A DNA stretch of 64,000 nucleotides from positions 372,001-436,000 of the forward strand of contig CANTUR010000240.1 in the NCBI GenBank assembly GCA_947683625.1, read 5' to 3'. The stretch's first letter is position 1. Each line of letters starts with the position of its first letter. The position numbers and the translations under genes are program-made. Shown piece by piece: positions 30,782 through 43,321 of the stretch. This DNA is from Mallotus nudiflorus (Eukaryota > Streptophyta > Magnoliopsida > Malpighiales > Euphorbiaceae). The notes below the pieces were generated by a model that was not told where the DNA came from, made no database searches, and saw only the letters and a list, made by a program, of their open reading frames with translations.

Positions 30782-33520
30782 GAATACGAATAATACAAGT
30801 TTTTTAATTAACTGCTGCAGTATCTAGAATTTAGTTATACAATACATATTTCAATTTAACATACATAGTGCAATCGGTGAAGAATGAACCCAGTGCAAAT
30901 GAGGAACACTAGAAAGTTTACTATAAGATCCTGAAAAATATAAGTTGAGAGGAATCAGACCTCACTGAGTGAATCAATTTTATAAAAAGCATGATGATTT
31001 AATACCATTTGTTAAAATCATTTTTAGAATAAAGTAATTATAATTATTAAAATCATTTACTTTTCTCAATAATATTTATATAAAATCTCTTTATAACCCT
31101 TAAATTAATATAATATAAAATCCCCATAACAAAAGATATAAAGTAATTATTTTAGCAGAAAACTTAGTAGAACACCTAAACCATTATTCTAATAGCCTTT
31201 TTGGCTCTCTTTAATCCAAGTGACTACCGTCCAGAGAGCAAGTTCAACTGAGTTACTGCCATAGTCATTTCACACTCATATTGATGTCCTAAGAGTAAAT
31301 TTAAATGAGTTACATCCCTTTTTCCGATCTGAGAGCACTAGCTCCACCGAGCTCTAACCACTTACTCTTACCCGAGAGCACACACTCCACCGAGTTCTAA
31401 CCACTTACTCTTACCCGAGAGCACACACTCCACTGAGTCCATTTCACATTTTACACATATACTGAGATATTACCCATGCACACGTGGTCCTAGTGATACC
31501 CATTATATAGTACGTTATACCATTATCTCCAAATCAATTTGAATTATAAATAATTAAATAAAATAAATAATGAATAATTAAACGACTAGATAATAATTAA
31601 ATAAAATATAACGAAATAATTTTTCTTTATGCATGCTTTCAATTACTATTCATAAATGTAGAATAAATGATCATGCATATAACAAAATAAATATATTCAT
31701 AAATCAATCATATAATCATTTCTTTACTATTTTTAATTACTTGAAAATATAATGAAAACACACACAACACACATTTCATAAAATTAACTCACAAGTTAAG
31801 TGTGTCAAGCGACGCGTTCTCTACTGCCCTGGTGCTATAGTTTGAGTCCCAAAGTTCTCTAAAATAAATAATATTTATTTAAAATATGATCGTAAAATAA
31901 AATAAATAAATTCATGAAAATTCATAGAATTATGACAACTATAGGATTGACGAAATTGACTCAACCAAAGACACAACTCAACTAAAACTAGAAATTTGAC
32001 ATAGGGCGATATCATGTTTTACGAGAAATCTATCAAAAATTTTAGAGAATCTCTTCTGTAAAACGGACATCTCTCTACTAAAAGTAGAGTTGTTCTTACA
32101 CAAAAAAACATACTTCGAATATTCTCACAACACCAAATCTTATGTTGGGCCCCCAAACTACAATAAATGCCCAATTGAGAGCCATAATTCACAATAAAAA
32201 TAGAATAAAATAATTTTTTTTAAATCACCAAAAATCATAAAATCTCATTTAAATAACCACAAAGTAATTTATTTCCATAATGAATCATACAACATATTTA
32301 TTTTCCAATAAATAGTAAAATTCTAGTTTATACTTAAATTTTCATCAATAAATATACATAATTCAAATCTTACAATTAAATTAACATTAATTGCAAATAA
32401 CCATTTAAATTACTTAAATATATCACAAAATTAACAAATAACTTATTTCAGCTTAAAAACAATAAATTAGTTTATTATTCATATTATTTTCTGAAAATTA
32501 ATATAAGTTAGTTAAAAATAGGAAATTAATTATAAAATTATCTTAATACTATTATTATTCAAAATCTATCTAAAACATAATAATTAACAATAATTTACTT
32601 AAAATAATAAATATTACAAATTTATAATTAGTTAACATAATTATATCTAGACTTAAAAATTATTATTACTTATAAAATTTTAGAAAATTCATAAAAATAT
32701 ATTTTAACACTAAATATAATTAAATAAATCAAATAATTAAATACTATAATATTTATATACATTTATATTATTTCTGGAAATTAATCTAAAATCAACAAAA
32801 TCTACAAAAATGCTAATTTAGCTAATAAAATTATATTATACATTCTAAAAATTAAAATCATCATTAAACATGCTAATTAACTATAAATTTAACAAAAATC
32901 AACTTAATTAAACAAAATTTAACAAAAACTCTAAAACACATTTACCTCGATTTAGAACGATCAAGGAGGAAATCAAAGAAACAAAAGGTAGATTCAAAAG
33001 GCTTGGAAAATGAGGAATCACGACCATCCGAAGTTGGAATCTTCACCGATGACCAAAACTATTTCCGACCAAAAACACAACAAAGAGAGAGAAGAAAAAA
33101 TGGCGTTGGTGGGGCTAGCTGGAGAAGGAGACGACAGTGAGCTAGCGAGGTGGTTGGCATCAAGTGGGCGGAGGTGAGGCAAGGGTTGGTCTGGTTCGTA
33201 AATGGCAATGGCAAAGAAAGAAAGAAAACAAAAATGAAATGAAGAAGGGGAAGAAGAAGATGTGCACTGTCACGTTTTTATTTTTTTTCTAAAAAATGAA
33301 AAGGACAATTAAAAAAATAATACTAAAATTCAAAATATCTTTCTAAAATTCAAATTCATTAAAAAAATTTTAATTAAAACTTTTATTAATAAAACACTAT
33401 TAACACTAATTAAATAAAATAATTAAACCTTATAATCCATATTTACTATTAATAAAATGATATTCACAATTAAATTCCCAATCTAATTTTATAATAAATA
33501 TTGGAATTCGGGTGTTTATA
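30782..33520 (-). repeat. 3' LTR of minus-strand Tekay-like element E, end truncated
   Basis: On the minus strand it starts TATAAACACCCGAATTCC right after the polypurine tract. It shows the GC-rich block (about 33000-33270), the GTTTTAC / GTAAAAC inverted repeat (32016-32065), 43-bp TCTCGGG repeats (31320-31440) and TTCACTCAGTGAGGTCTGAT (30955-30975). It breaks off near 30782, roughly 200 bp short of the LTR end seen in related copies, where another LTR head begins. Confidence 0.82.
31320..31440 (-). repeat. 43-bp tandem repeat in the LTR of E
   Basis: The unit contains CTAACCACTTACTCTTACCC and GAGAGCACACACTCCACCGA on the plus strand; two copies are almost identical and a third is partial. 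It corresponds to the two GAGCTC...TCTCGGGG modules in the D and solo LTRs, expanded independently here. Confidence 0.8.
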
Positions 33521-36500
33521 ATCTTCCCTCCTTATAAAAATTCATCCTCAAATTTAAATAAATAAAAAGAAATACAAATGTTTATTAATGAAAAAAATAA
33601 GGGTGCGTCGCTTGCATTCCTGCCTTAGTCTCCCATGTGCAATCCTCCACCACATGCTTGCTCCATAACACTTTCACCATCGAAATTTCTTTACTGCGGA
33701 GCTAACGAACTTGTCGATCCACTATTGCTACTGGGTACTCTTTATACGTCAAATCCTCATTGAGCTCCACTGTCTGAGGCTAAAGGACAAGCGAAGGATC
33801 AAAAATATACTTCCTTAACATTGATACATGGAGCACTGGGTGGATTCAAGATAACTATGGCAGTAACACCAGGCTGTACGACATTTCACCAACTCTTGAT
33901 AAAATCTCGAAGGGTTCGATGTATTTTGGAGCTAACTTACCCTTCTTACCAAACCTCATCACTCCCTTCATTGGAAACACTTTTAGAAACACCAAGTCTC
34001 CAATAGAGAATGACATATCCTTCCTCTTAGGGTCTACATAGTTCTTCTATCTACTGAAGGTCATCTTCAACCTCTGCTGAATGATGAGAACCTTTTTAAA
34101 AGTCACTTGCACCAATTTCGGTCCTGTTAACTGTCTCTTGCCAACTTCTCAACATAAAGGCAATCTACACTTTCTTCCATATAGAGACATTTAAATACTT
34201 GCATGATAACTATTGTTATATGCAAATTCAATCAATGGCAAGTGTACATCCCATTGGCCACCAAATCCATCATACACATCCGAAGCATATCCTCTAAAGT
34301 CTGAATGGTTCTTTTTGACTGACCATCAATTTAAGGATAAAAAGTGATACTGAAGTCCAACCATATACCCTAAGACTTATGTAATTCTTGCCAAAAGACT
34401 AAAGTAAAAATGGCTCCTCAATCTTATTGGTACTCTATGGAGACAAACAATCCGGTTAACATACAATCTTACTAACCTATTAGTAGAGTACATCTTTTTA
34501 ATTGGAAAAAAGTGAGTTGACTTTGTCAGTTTGTCAACTATCACCCAGTTAGCATCATAGCCACTTAATGTACGAGGTAAACTACCTACAAAACCCTTAG
34601 TAATCACATCCCACTTCCATTATAAGATGGGAAACTGTTGTAATAATCCTCAAGGCCTTTAGTGTTCCAACTTCACTTGCTGACAAGTAAGACACTTGGA
34701 CACAACTTCTGCAATGTCTCTCTTCATCCCATTCCACCAATATGTATCTTTCAAATCATGACACATCTTGGTAGAACTTGGATGAATACTATAAGCAGAA
34801 AAATGGGCTTCCTCCATAATCTCGTTTCTCAAATCATCCACATCTGGTACACACAGCCTTGTGCCCAAACACAATATGCCCTCACTGTCAATAACAAAGT
34901 CTCTAACTTGACCTTTTTGCACTTTAAACAATCTTCTGCAACTATGGATCTCTTCTTTGAGCTACTTTAACTCTATCAAAATACACTGATCGTACTTTGA
35001 ATTGAGCTAAAAGACATTTCTTGGTCACTTTCAACTGCAACCCCTAATCAATTAGTTCATGTAACTCCTTAATTATTGGTCTCCTTTTTGTGCTAATGTG
35101 TATAAGACTGCCTGCTAATTTCCTACTTAGTGCGTCAACTACCACATTCGCTTTATCCAGATGGTAAAGAATAGAGCAATCATAATCTTTCAGAAGTTCC
35201 ATCCATCTCCTCTATCTCAAATTCAAGTCTCTTTGCTGAAAGATGTACTTTAATCTCTTGTGGTTGGTGTCTATTTCACAAGTTACACAATACAAATAAG
35301 GCCTCCATATCTTTAAAGCAATACCACAGTTGCCATCTCTAATCATGGGTAGGGTAGTTCTACTTGTGCTTTTTTAACTATCATGAAGCATAAGCAACCA
35401 CTCTCTCATTTTGCATTAATACACACCCCAGTCCTACTCAGAAAGCATCACAATGCACTGTATACTCTTCATTTCCTAAAGGTAAAGTTAATATTGGAGC
35501 TCAATTCAATAAGTCCTTAACTAATTGGAAGTGCTCTTCACATATATCAGTCCAAATAAACTTGATATTTTTCTAAGTTAGCATTGTTAAAGGCACTACA
35601 ATCTTAGAGAAATGCTTCATAAATCTCCTATAACAGCTAGCTAAACCCAGAAAACTCCTAACTTTTATCACTGTCGTCAGCCTTGGCCATTCTATAATGG
35701 CTTTTATTTTTATAGGATCCACTTGTATGCCATCTCTAGACACCACCTGGCCTAAGAATGCCACTTGATCCAACCAAAATTCACATTTAAAGAATTTGGC
35801 ATACAGTTGATGCTCTCTCAAAGTCTGAAGCACCATTCTCAAATGCATGACATGCTCAGCTTCACCCCTTGAATACGCCAAGATATCATCAACAAAGACT
35901 ATCGTAAATCGATCCAAGAATGGCCTAAACACCTGGTTCATCAAGTCGATAAAGGTTGTTGGGGCATTAGTCAACCCAAAGGACATTACTAAAAATTCAT
36001 AGTGGCCATATCTCATCCAAAATGTAGTCTTGAGTACATCTCTACTTTTAATTCTCAACTGATAATACCCAAATCTCAAGTCGATCTTAGAAGCAATAAA
36101 CTCCTTGAAGCTAATCAAACAAGTCATCAATCCTTGGAAGAGGATACTTTTTCTTAATGGTGACTTTATTCAATTATTTGTAATCAATACATAGTCGAAG
36201 GCTACCATATTTCTTCTTTATAAATACATAGGAACACCCCCAAGGAGATGAACTAACTTTAATAAAACCCTTATCAAGTAATTCTTACAACTGCTCCTTA
36301 AGCTCCTTTAATTCTACTGATGCCATTCTATAAAGTGGCATCGAGATAGGATCCAAACCCAGTATAATAACATCTATATAGAACTCTTTCTCTTTATTTG
36401 GTGACAATCCTAGTAATTCTTCAGGGAAAACATCAAGAAACTAGCAAACCACAGGTACCTTCTCTATTACTCTTGTATCTACCTTTGTGTCTTTAACCAC

Positions 36501-36642
36501 AGCTAAATAACCTTTACATCCTCTTCTAAGCATCTTTCTAGCTGTGATAGTAAAAAATAAGATTCTGAGGCATTGAACACTTATCGCCTCAGAACTGAAA
36601 CTCTTCATCATTAGGGATTTTGAAAATCACCTCTTTCACCTA
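33521..36642 (-). pseudogene. Pol of Tekay-like element E (RT to chromodomain), 5' part missing
   Basis: Minus strand, reading from high to low coordinates. The protease-RT linker at about 36530-36640 contains NDEEFQF and GDKCS. RT at 35573-36130 has FDLR-type IDLRFGYYQLRI, FGLTNAPTTFIDLMNQVFR, FVDDILAYS (catalytic Asp pair intact) and VAFLGQVVSRDGI. RNase H remnants lie at 35000-35560. Integrase has an intact HHCC zinc finger at 34659-34931 (EEAHFSAYSIHPSSTKM, CLTCQQVK) and a core fragment at 34377-34607 (VIVDKLTKSTHFFPIKK). A chromodomain is readable at 33620-33790 (EYPVAIVDRQV, KVLWSKHVVEDCTWETKA). A polypurine tract (TATAAGGAGGGAAGAT) abuts the LTR. Gag, most of protease and the 5' LTR are absent: element A begins at 36643. 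Confidence 0.87.
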
Positions 36643-38949
36643 TATAAGCACCTAATTTCAGGATGATGAAGTGTGGATGCGACAGAGGACTCCATTAATG
36701 AAAATATTATAAATAGATCTTCAACACTTGAAGTTTAAAACCTCAAAAGTCTAAATGCATTTCCAAAAGAGTTTAATTGGTTTTTTAAGGACTTAATCAT
36801 AATGTTTTTTAAGGACCTAATTGAAAATTTTAAATTCTTTCAGGGGTATTTTTTATAATTAAAAGTAAAAAAGGTCATAATTTTATAATTTTAATTGGAA
36901 TTATCAAAATTATGTAATCTCAATTGAAATTTTGTAATTCTGATCAGAACTATATAATTCCAATTGGAATTATACATTTTTTGTTTATTTTTTTATTTTT
37001 ACAGTAAATAAAATTTTTGCGCTCTCAATTATGATTGGTTAAATAATATCATAAATTCCTTTTTGGGATTTATCTAAAATTTTAGGAAATAAAAATTCTT
37101 TTTAAAATCAAAACTCTATCACTAAGAAGAGATAAAATCACAATATGATACGTCTTTTAGTTAGGGTTTTTCCATAAAAACCCAGCTTAAACTCTCATAA
37201 GGGGGCTCTCTCTTTTAGCTGGACCTTTTTTGGAGGCTTTCACTTTTCTTATGCAGTGTTCAAAAAATATTTTCTTGTGAAGTATTTGTTCTTTGAGTAA
37301 GAAGCAAGAACCTTTGGAAAGGAGAAAAACAAGTATTGAAGGTCCATTTAAAAAGCAACGATGATTTATACTAGTTTGAGGGGCCAATTAATATTGCATT
37401 CATACCATCTCCTCTCCTACTTCCTTATTGTTTTATTTTTTTATTTTTTGTTCTATTAAATTTCAAATTTATTTAATTTTTTATTGTTATTTTGTTTATT
37501 CAGTAACCATTGTTTATTTTTGTGTTTGTCTTGATGATTATGGAGACAGTTAAATGATAAGTTCACTTAGAGAACAAAATCCATGAAGATCCATGGAATG
37601 CCATGGATTAAATTTTATAGTCGAATATAGTTTCTAGGTTTTAATTTATTTATTTATTATTTCATTGGTTGCTTTATTTTGTATTTTTTATTTAAGGTTG
37701 TATAAATTTTTATTTTCTTATTATTTTTAGTAGATCATTATAATAGCCCAATAGTAAGAATAATTAAGTTATGTGTGTGTGGTTTTATATTTATTTTAAC
37801 TAATTGGGTAGTAAGATTAGGGTTTTAATTGGGTGATTAATCAAAATTGATGGCTATAGAGGTAATTAGAGTTTTTTAATTAAAATTGAATTAGATTTAA
37901 ATGGATAGAATTAGGGTTGCTTGTTAATTATTTTATTTAGTAATAATTGTTATTTAAGGTCACCTTTAACTAAATTAGGATTTTAAAAAGAAATAAATTT
38001 AATTGATTTTTTGATTTTTTGATTTGATTGTTTTGATATTTATTGTTTTTGGGCTTGTTTACTTTTTATGTGTTTTGGGCCCTAAGCCCATATTAGGCTT
38101 TGACCTATTTATTTGATTTTAGGCTTAGTTAATTCTTTTTAGGCCCATCTTCTAATTAGCCCATTTCATTTAGGAGATTATTAATTAATTAGGTCTAGAT
38201 TTTAATTAAAATGCATTTTAGGCTTATAATTAATTAGAAATTAGGTTAGAGATAGGCACATTTAGTTAATTAGTTATAGGCCCACCAAGTCTAATTTAAT
38301 TAATTTAGACTTAGCCCATTAAATTAAAGCCTTTTTCTAAAACTTGTAGATTTAAGATCACCTTAGAATTAAAATATGTAGAATTAAGCCCACTAATTTA
38401 AATATTTCATAATTTGTAGATTTAGACCCATTTTTAGAATTAAAATAAATATACTTAGGTTCATTTAATTAAAATTAAGTAGGAATTCGATTCATTAGTC
38501 TTTAGGCTCATTTGTAAATTAAAACATGTAGGTTTAGCCCATTTAATTAAATTCAATGTAGATTAGACTAACTTAGGGATTATGAATTTAAATGAATGCA
38601 TTATTTGCACATATTTTTTATGACTACTTTGCCTAGAGTTAATTGTTTAAATAAGGGTTTATATGAAATTGCATGTAAATAAAGGGTAACATAGTAATTC
38701 TAAATAAACACAAGACTGAAAAAAGTTAGTATTCTGTCTCTGGAATCTCCTGGTTATGGTACTGGCTTTCTTTTAGAGAATCGAGTACCATAATTTTTTT
38801 TATTTATCCCAATTATTACCTTGGGTGGAGATTCCTCATCTCCATGTCATGTCTTTATGACAGTGGTTAGTGTGTTCTTTAGAGTCTTGAGCTCAAATAA
38901 TATCGCGGTTGCTAAGATCTTCGACAAATACTAAACCCTGCCATCTACA
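36643..38949 (+). repeat. 5' LTR of element A
   Basis: It starts TATAAGCACCTAATTTC (TG decayed to TA) and ends CCATCTACA next to the primer site. Length is 2,307 bp. It carries a palindrome array at 36880-36975 built from AATTCCAATTGGAATT-type units, T-rich stretches, 'TTTTAGGCCCAT' islands (38050-38420) and the AGAGAATCGAGTACCA tail (38775). The ORF on the minus strand at 37187-37387 is a shadow. Confidence 0.85.
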
Positions 38950-38950
38950 G

Positions 38951-38967
38951 TGGCAACTCCATTAAGG
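38951..38967 (+). other. Primer-binding site of A, tRNA-Arg type
   Basis: TGGCAACTCCATTAAGG lies one base after the LTR and is a diverged form of TGGCGACTCCACTGGGG, the complement of the 3' end of plant tRNA-Arg(ACG). Use of tRNA-Arg is typical of TAT/Ogre elements. Confidence 0.82.
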
Positions 38968-39869
38968 ATAAGAGATACTGATTTTACTTGTGTTCTTTAG
39001 AATTATTTTATTAATTATTATTTTATTCTTACATTCATTTTGCATGTCCCTATTAACCGATGACATTGGTTTATGATTCCATGATTCTACTAGATTAATA
39101 GGATTGTAAATTGGCTAACTATCACATTTAGCCTTAACTTGGTTCAAAAAAGATTACTAGGCTCATCTGACCTAAGTTTATAACCCAAGTCTTAAAGGAG
39201 GGTATTCTTCTTTCGAGTTTCCAAAGGATGTCGAGCCCCTCTAACCTTGGCCTGTAACTCAAGTCTTAAAGGAGGGCATCTTATGAAGGGAACCTTTACC
39301 TTTTTCACCAGGCTCAGGTCATGTAGTGACTTAGTAACTTCCCTTAGGATTACCTAAATTTCATGTCTTTGTTGCCATAAGGTATTTTATCTATAAAAGC
39401 CCAAACCCATACTTTTGAAGCCCATCAAGATTAATAAAGATTGGGCTATACTTTTATACCTAGAAATATTGTTTCTATACTTTACTGCTTTGAGAGATTT
39501 GGCATGCACGTTGGTTCTTGATATCCCCTATTGATATTAAGGTCAAGACCAAAAGTCCTAGGAAAAGTGACTCGCCATTGAATATGTGCATATGAGGAAT
39601 AAGGTTGTAAGGATGTATGTACACTTGACTTGTTACTTGCTACTTATTGCATACCATATGCATCATGCATCATACTAATACTTTATTTTTCAGCCATCAT
39701 AGATTCATTTGGGTTTTCCTGTGTTTGGAGTCATAAAGGTGGTAGACAAGTGAGAACGAGTTTAAGCCTATAGTCAGTTGCGAAAGAGATCCTTAGCAGA
39801 CTAGAAAGAAGTTCTATCAATCCACTCTACCTAGAAGCTACATAAGCTCTAGCTAAAGAAGTAGAAGAA
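38968..39869 (+). other. Untranslated leader of element A
   Basis: About 0.9 kb without a sustained ORF, colinear with 42350-43320 in B. It includes conserved phrases such as GGCATGCACGT and CCTGTAACTCAAGTC. A pyrimidine tract ending in CAG (TACTTTATTTTTCAG, ending near 39693) is at the same place as CACCTTTTTTTTTCAG in B (ending near 43139) and could be a 3' splice site ahead of gag. Confidence 0.55.
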
Positions 39870-40227
39870 ATGGAACAACAAAAGGGAGGAAACTAGGCCC
39901 TAAATGACATTAAAGGAGCATTGATGGATGACATGAGAGTAATGATGCAAGATGAACTAAGACAAGTTTTGGCTAGATTAATGCCACCACTTATTGCTGC
40001 ACCTCCAGTTGCAGCTAATCCACCTATTATGGGCACACAACCTACTAACAATGACAAAGTTGCTAGGAATGTACTTATTATTGAAAGGAAACTGGAGGAT
40101 GTTGAGAACTACATGGTTGAAAAAGCAAAAAGGCAATCACTTGAGAAAGTTTAAGAGCTGGAATCCAAGTAGATGAAAGCACTAACTCATAAGATATCCA
40201 AAATGGAAGAAATGATGAGAGGACAGG
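39870..40227 (+). pseudogene. Gag N-terminus of element A, split by element B
   Basis: It starts at the ATG 39870 (MEQQKGG), has a stop after eight codons, then reads on in the same frame as MDDMRVMMQDELRQ and a Pro/Ala-rich segment with PPLIAAPPVAANPP, followed by KLEDVENYMVEKAKRQS. The matching segment of B is at 43322-43640. The frame is interrupted at 40227 by the TSD and LTR of B; the missing remainder resumes at 52917. Confidence 0.82.
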
Positions 40228-42331
40228 TGTAAGCACCTAATTTCACAATGCAATTATGCATAGTGCAGTGAAAGACCCTATGATGAAAAATTAATCGAGA
40301 AATTGATCTCTAGTGCTGAAATTTGAGATTTCAAGGACTAAATTATTGTGTTTTTTAACCTAATTGCAAAATCTTGATTCTAAATTATTGGCTAATTTTA
40401 GGACTACTGGGCAAATTGCTAGTCGGCATTTAGCTAATGTCAGCTAGCACTGGCCTAATGCCAATCAATATTAACCAAATGTCAATTGACATTAGCCAAA
40501 TGCCAATCAACATTACGGGACATTCACATTTTTTCAATATTCTTCATCATTTTTCAGTATTTTCATATTTTCTTATTGGTCCAAAATTAATTTATTTTAA
40601 TAAAGAAATTATTTTTAATATTTTCCATGTACATTATGTGTATTTTCTCTTTTTGAAATCCTTTTATCTTGATTTTTTATTTTGAAAAAATAGAACTCAT
40701 TTATCTTGCCTCTCTTATGATCACGCAAAAGGTTAGCAGTGTTGTGATCACACAAGAGTTATTAATTGAGGATAAAAGAAAAGGAAAGTGATAGAGAAAG
40801 GGGGTTTGAGGGGCTAGAGTTTTGAAGAAAATTCTGAGAGAAAAGGTAAAGAAAAATTAATGCAGAAAAAAAACCTTTATACTACAGATTTCAATGAAAC
40901 ATTTTCAAAAAGAAGAAAAATATATTCTTTGTGTTTTTTTTAAGTTTAGGAAATCAAAAGGAAAAGAAATAGAGTCAATCTCAAAATGGTGACAATCCCA
41001 ATATAAGGGGCATTGAAATAGCATCTGAACAACATTCTTCATCTCTATTCCCTTATTTATTTCTTTATTTAAAGTTTTCTTTGATTTAATTCTTTCTTTT
41101 TTTATTTTCTTATTTAACAAGTACTAATTTTTTTCTTTTGTTTCTTTTTTTTGTTTTTTATTTTGATTTTGGCTTGAGATGGGTATAATTGGAATGATTA
41201 CGTGAGGGCAAATGAACAAACAAAAGATCCATGGAATGCCATGGATTAGAACCTATAACATTTTAACGTAGGTTTTTAGGTTTGTGCTTTTTATTTTATA
41301 TGTTTTTAGTGGGTTTGTATATAATTTCCCATTTGTTTGATTCACATAAGAATTGTAATAACCCCAATAGTTGGAAGAGTAATTATTTGCTTTTTATATT
41401 CTTAAAATGAATTAGTAATTAGGGCTTAACTTGGTAAAACCTGATAAAATCAATGATGGCAGTAGATTAATTTTAGGATTACATGAAATTGAATTAGGGT
41501 TTCTTAGAAAAATCATGTAAAAAAATTATTGTTTTGATTTATTTTTGGTATGTTTGTTGAATTGGGTTTTGTTTTTGGTTTAGCCCAGCCCAATAAAGCA
41601 TTTGTATTTCTTTTAAAATTAATTTAGACTTTAAGCCCATTTTCTAGTTAATTAAATTTTATTTAGATTTAGCTTAGCCAATTTAATTTCATTACTTTTA
41701 AAATAAATAGACTTATGCCCACATTTCACTTAAAATAAAATCAAGTTAGACTTAGGCCTACTAATTCAACTTTTCCTTTAAAATTTTATAGACTTAAGCC
41801 CATTTCCTTAGATAAGTTAAAACAAATAGACCTAGGTTCACTAAAATTGATAAAAATGTAGGTCCTTTGTTAGCCCACTTCACTTGTAAATAAAATTTAG
41901 AATTAGCTAACTTCTAAATAAAATTAACTTAGTTTATACTTAGGGACATTACATAATGTATGAATGCTTTTTTTTTAATGTATGTGATTTTATGATTACT
42001 TGCTTTAGGGTTAGATGGATGTTTAAATTAGGGTTTAATAAAATTGCATGTAATTAGAGAATGAAGTAATAATTCATAAAGTAATCCTAAATGAACATAA
42101 GTCTAAGAGAAGTTAGTATTTTGTTCCTAGAATTTCCTGGTTGTGCTTCTAGCTTTCTTTTAGAGAATCGAGTACCACCAAAGTAATTTATCCCAGTTAT
42201 TACCCTGGGTGGCGACACATCATCTCCATGATATGTCTTTATGATATAGTAGTGTGTTTCCTAGGGCCTTAAGCCCAAACAGTATCGCAGTTGCTAAAAT
42301 CTTGGGCATTCGCTAAACCCTGTTGTCTACA
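40228..42331 (+). repeat. 5' LTR of element B (2,104 bp)
   Basis: It starts TGTAAGCACCTAATTTC and ends TGTTGTCTACA. Landmarks: a palindrome array (40405-40520), paired GATCAC palindromes (40718-40762), a T-rich stretch, 'GACTTAGGCC' islands and the AGAGAATCGAGTACCACCA tail at 42160. The tail GTTGCTAAAATCTTGGGC is shared with LTRs C and A. Confidence 0.9.
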
Positions 42332-42332
42332 G

Positions 42333-42349
42333 TGGCGACTCCACTAGGT
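42333..42349 (+). other. Primer-binding site of B, tRNA-Arg type
   Basis: TGGCGACTCCACTAGGT sits one base after the LTR. The first 14 bases match the complement of the tRNA-Arg(ACG) 3' end plus CCA. Confidence 0.9.
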
Positions 42350-43321
42350 ATAAGAGATACTAATTCTACTTGTGTTCTTTAAGATCATTTTATTAATTTT
42401 AATTTTATTGTTGCATTCATTCTACATGTCCCTATTTACCCAATGGCATTGGTTTATAATTCTATGATTGCACTAGCTTCATGGTGTTGTAGATTAGCTA
42501 ACCATCACTCTTAGCCTTAACTCAGTTCAATAGAGATTATTAAGCTCATCTGACCAGAGCTTGTAACCCAATTCCTAAAGGGAAGTGGTCTTCTCTAGAG
42601 CTGGTAAAGGATGCCAGGCCCCTTTGACCTTGGCCTGTGACTCAAGTCCATAATGGAGGGCATCTTGCTAAAGGAACCTTGACTTCTTATTGGACCTTAA
42701 CCACATATAATGGCCTAGTAATTTCCCTTAATATTTACCCAACTTGCTTGTATGTTTGTTTGCTATAAGGTGTTTCTATTTATAAGAGCCCAGGCTCATA
42801 CTTTTGAAACCCACTTGGGGTGATAAAGGTCAGGCTAGACCTTTATACCTCAAATGTTATTTCTATGCCTTTACTGCTTTGAGAGAGATTTGGCATGCAC
42901 GTCGGTCCCTGATATCCTTTATTGATATTAAGGCTAAAACCAAAAATCCTAGGAAAAGAAACTTGCCATTGAATACGTGTGTGGGAGGAATAAGGTTAGA
43001 AGGTCTATGCTTGCATGTTGCATGTTGATAATTTCTTAATACTTGTTACGTGTTATTTGCTTACTTGCGACTTATTGCATAGCACGTGCATCATGCATAC
43101 ATGCACTTCATCCATCATACTAACACCTTTTTTTTTCAGCCATCATAGATTCATCTAGGTCTTCTCATATTTGGGAATGGAAGGGTGGTAGACTAAAAAG
43201 AGCAAGTCAAAGTCCTAAAGCCCTAGCAAAAGAAATCCTTCACAAGCTGGATAAATTGAAGAGAAGTCTTATCAACCTGCTATATTTAGAAGCTAAAACA
43301 ACCCAAACTAAGCCTATAGAA
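42350..43321 (+). other. Untranslated leader of element B
   Basis: It is colinear with the leader of A. The 74-codon frame at 42804-43028 has no recognisable domain and is probably chance. A pyrimidine-rich tract ending in CAG lies at about 43125-43139, ahead of gag. Confidence 0.55.

Noticed and set aside
42333..42349. Possible tRNA gene fragment (TGGCGACTCCAC)
   Set aside because: It is the primer-binding site next to an LTR; there is no cloverleaf around it.
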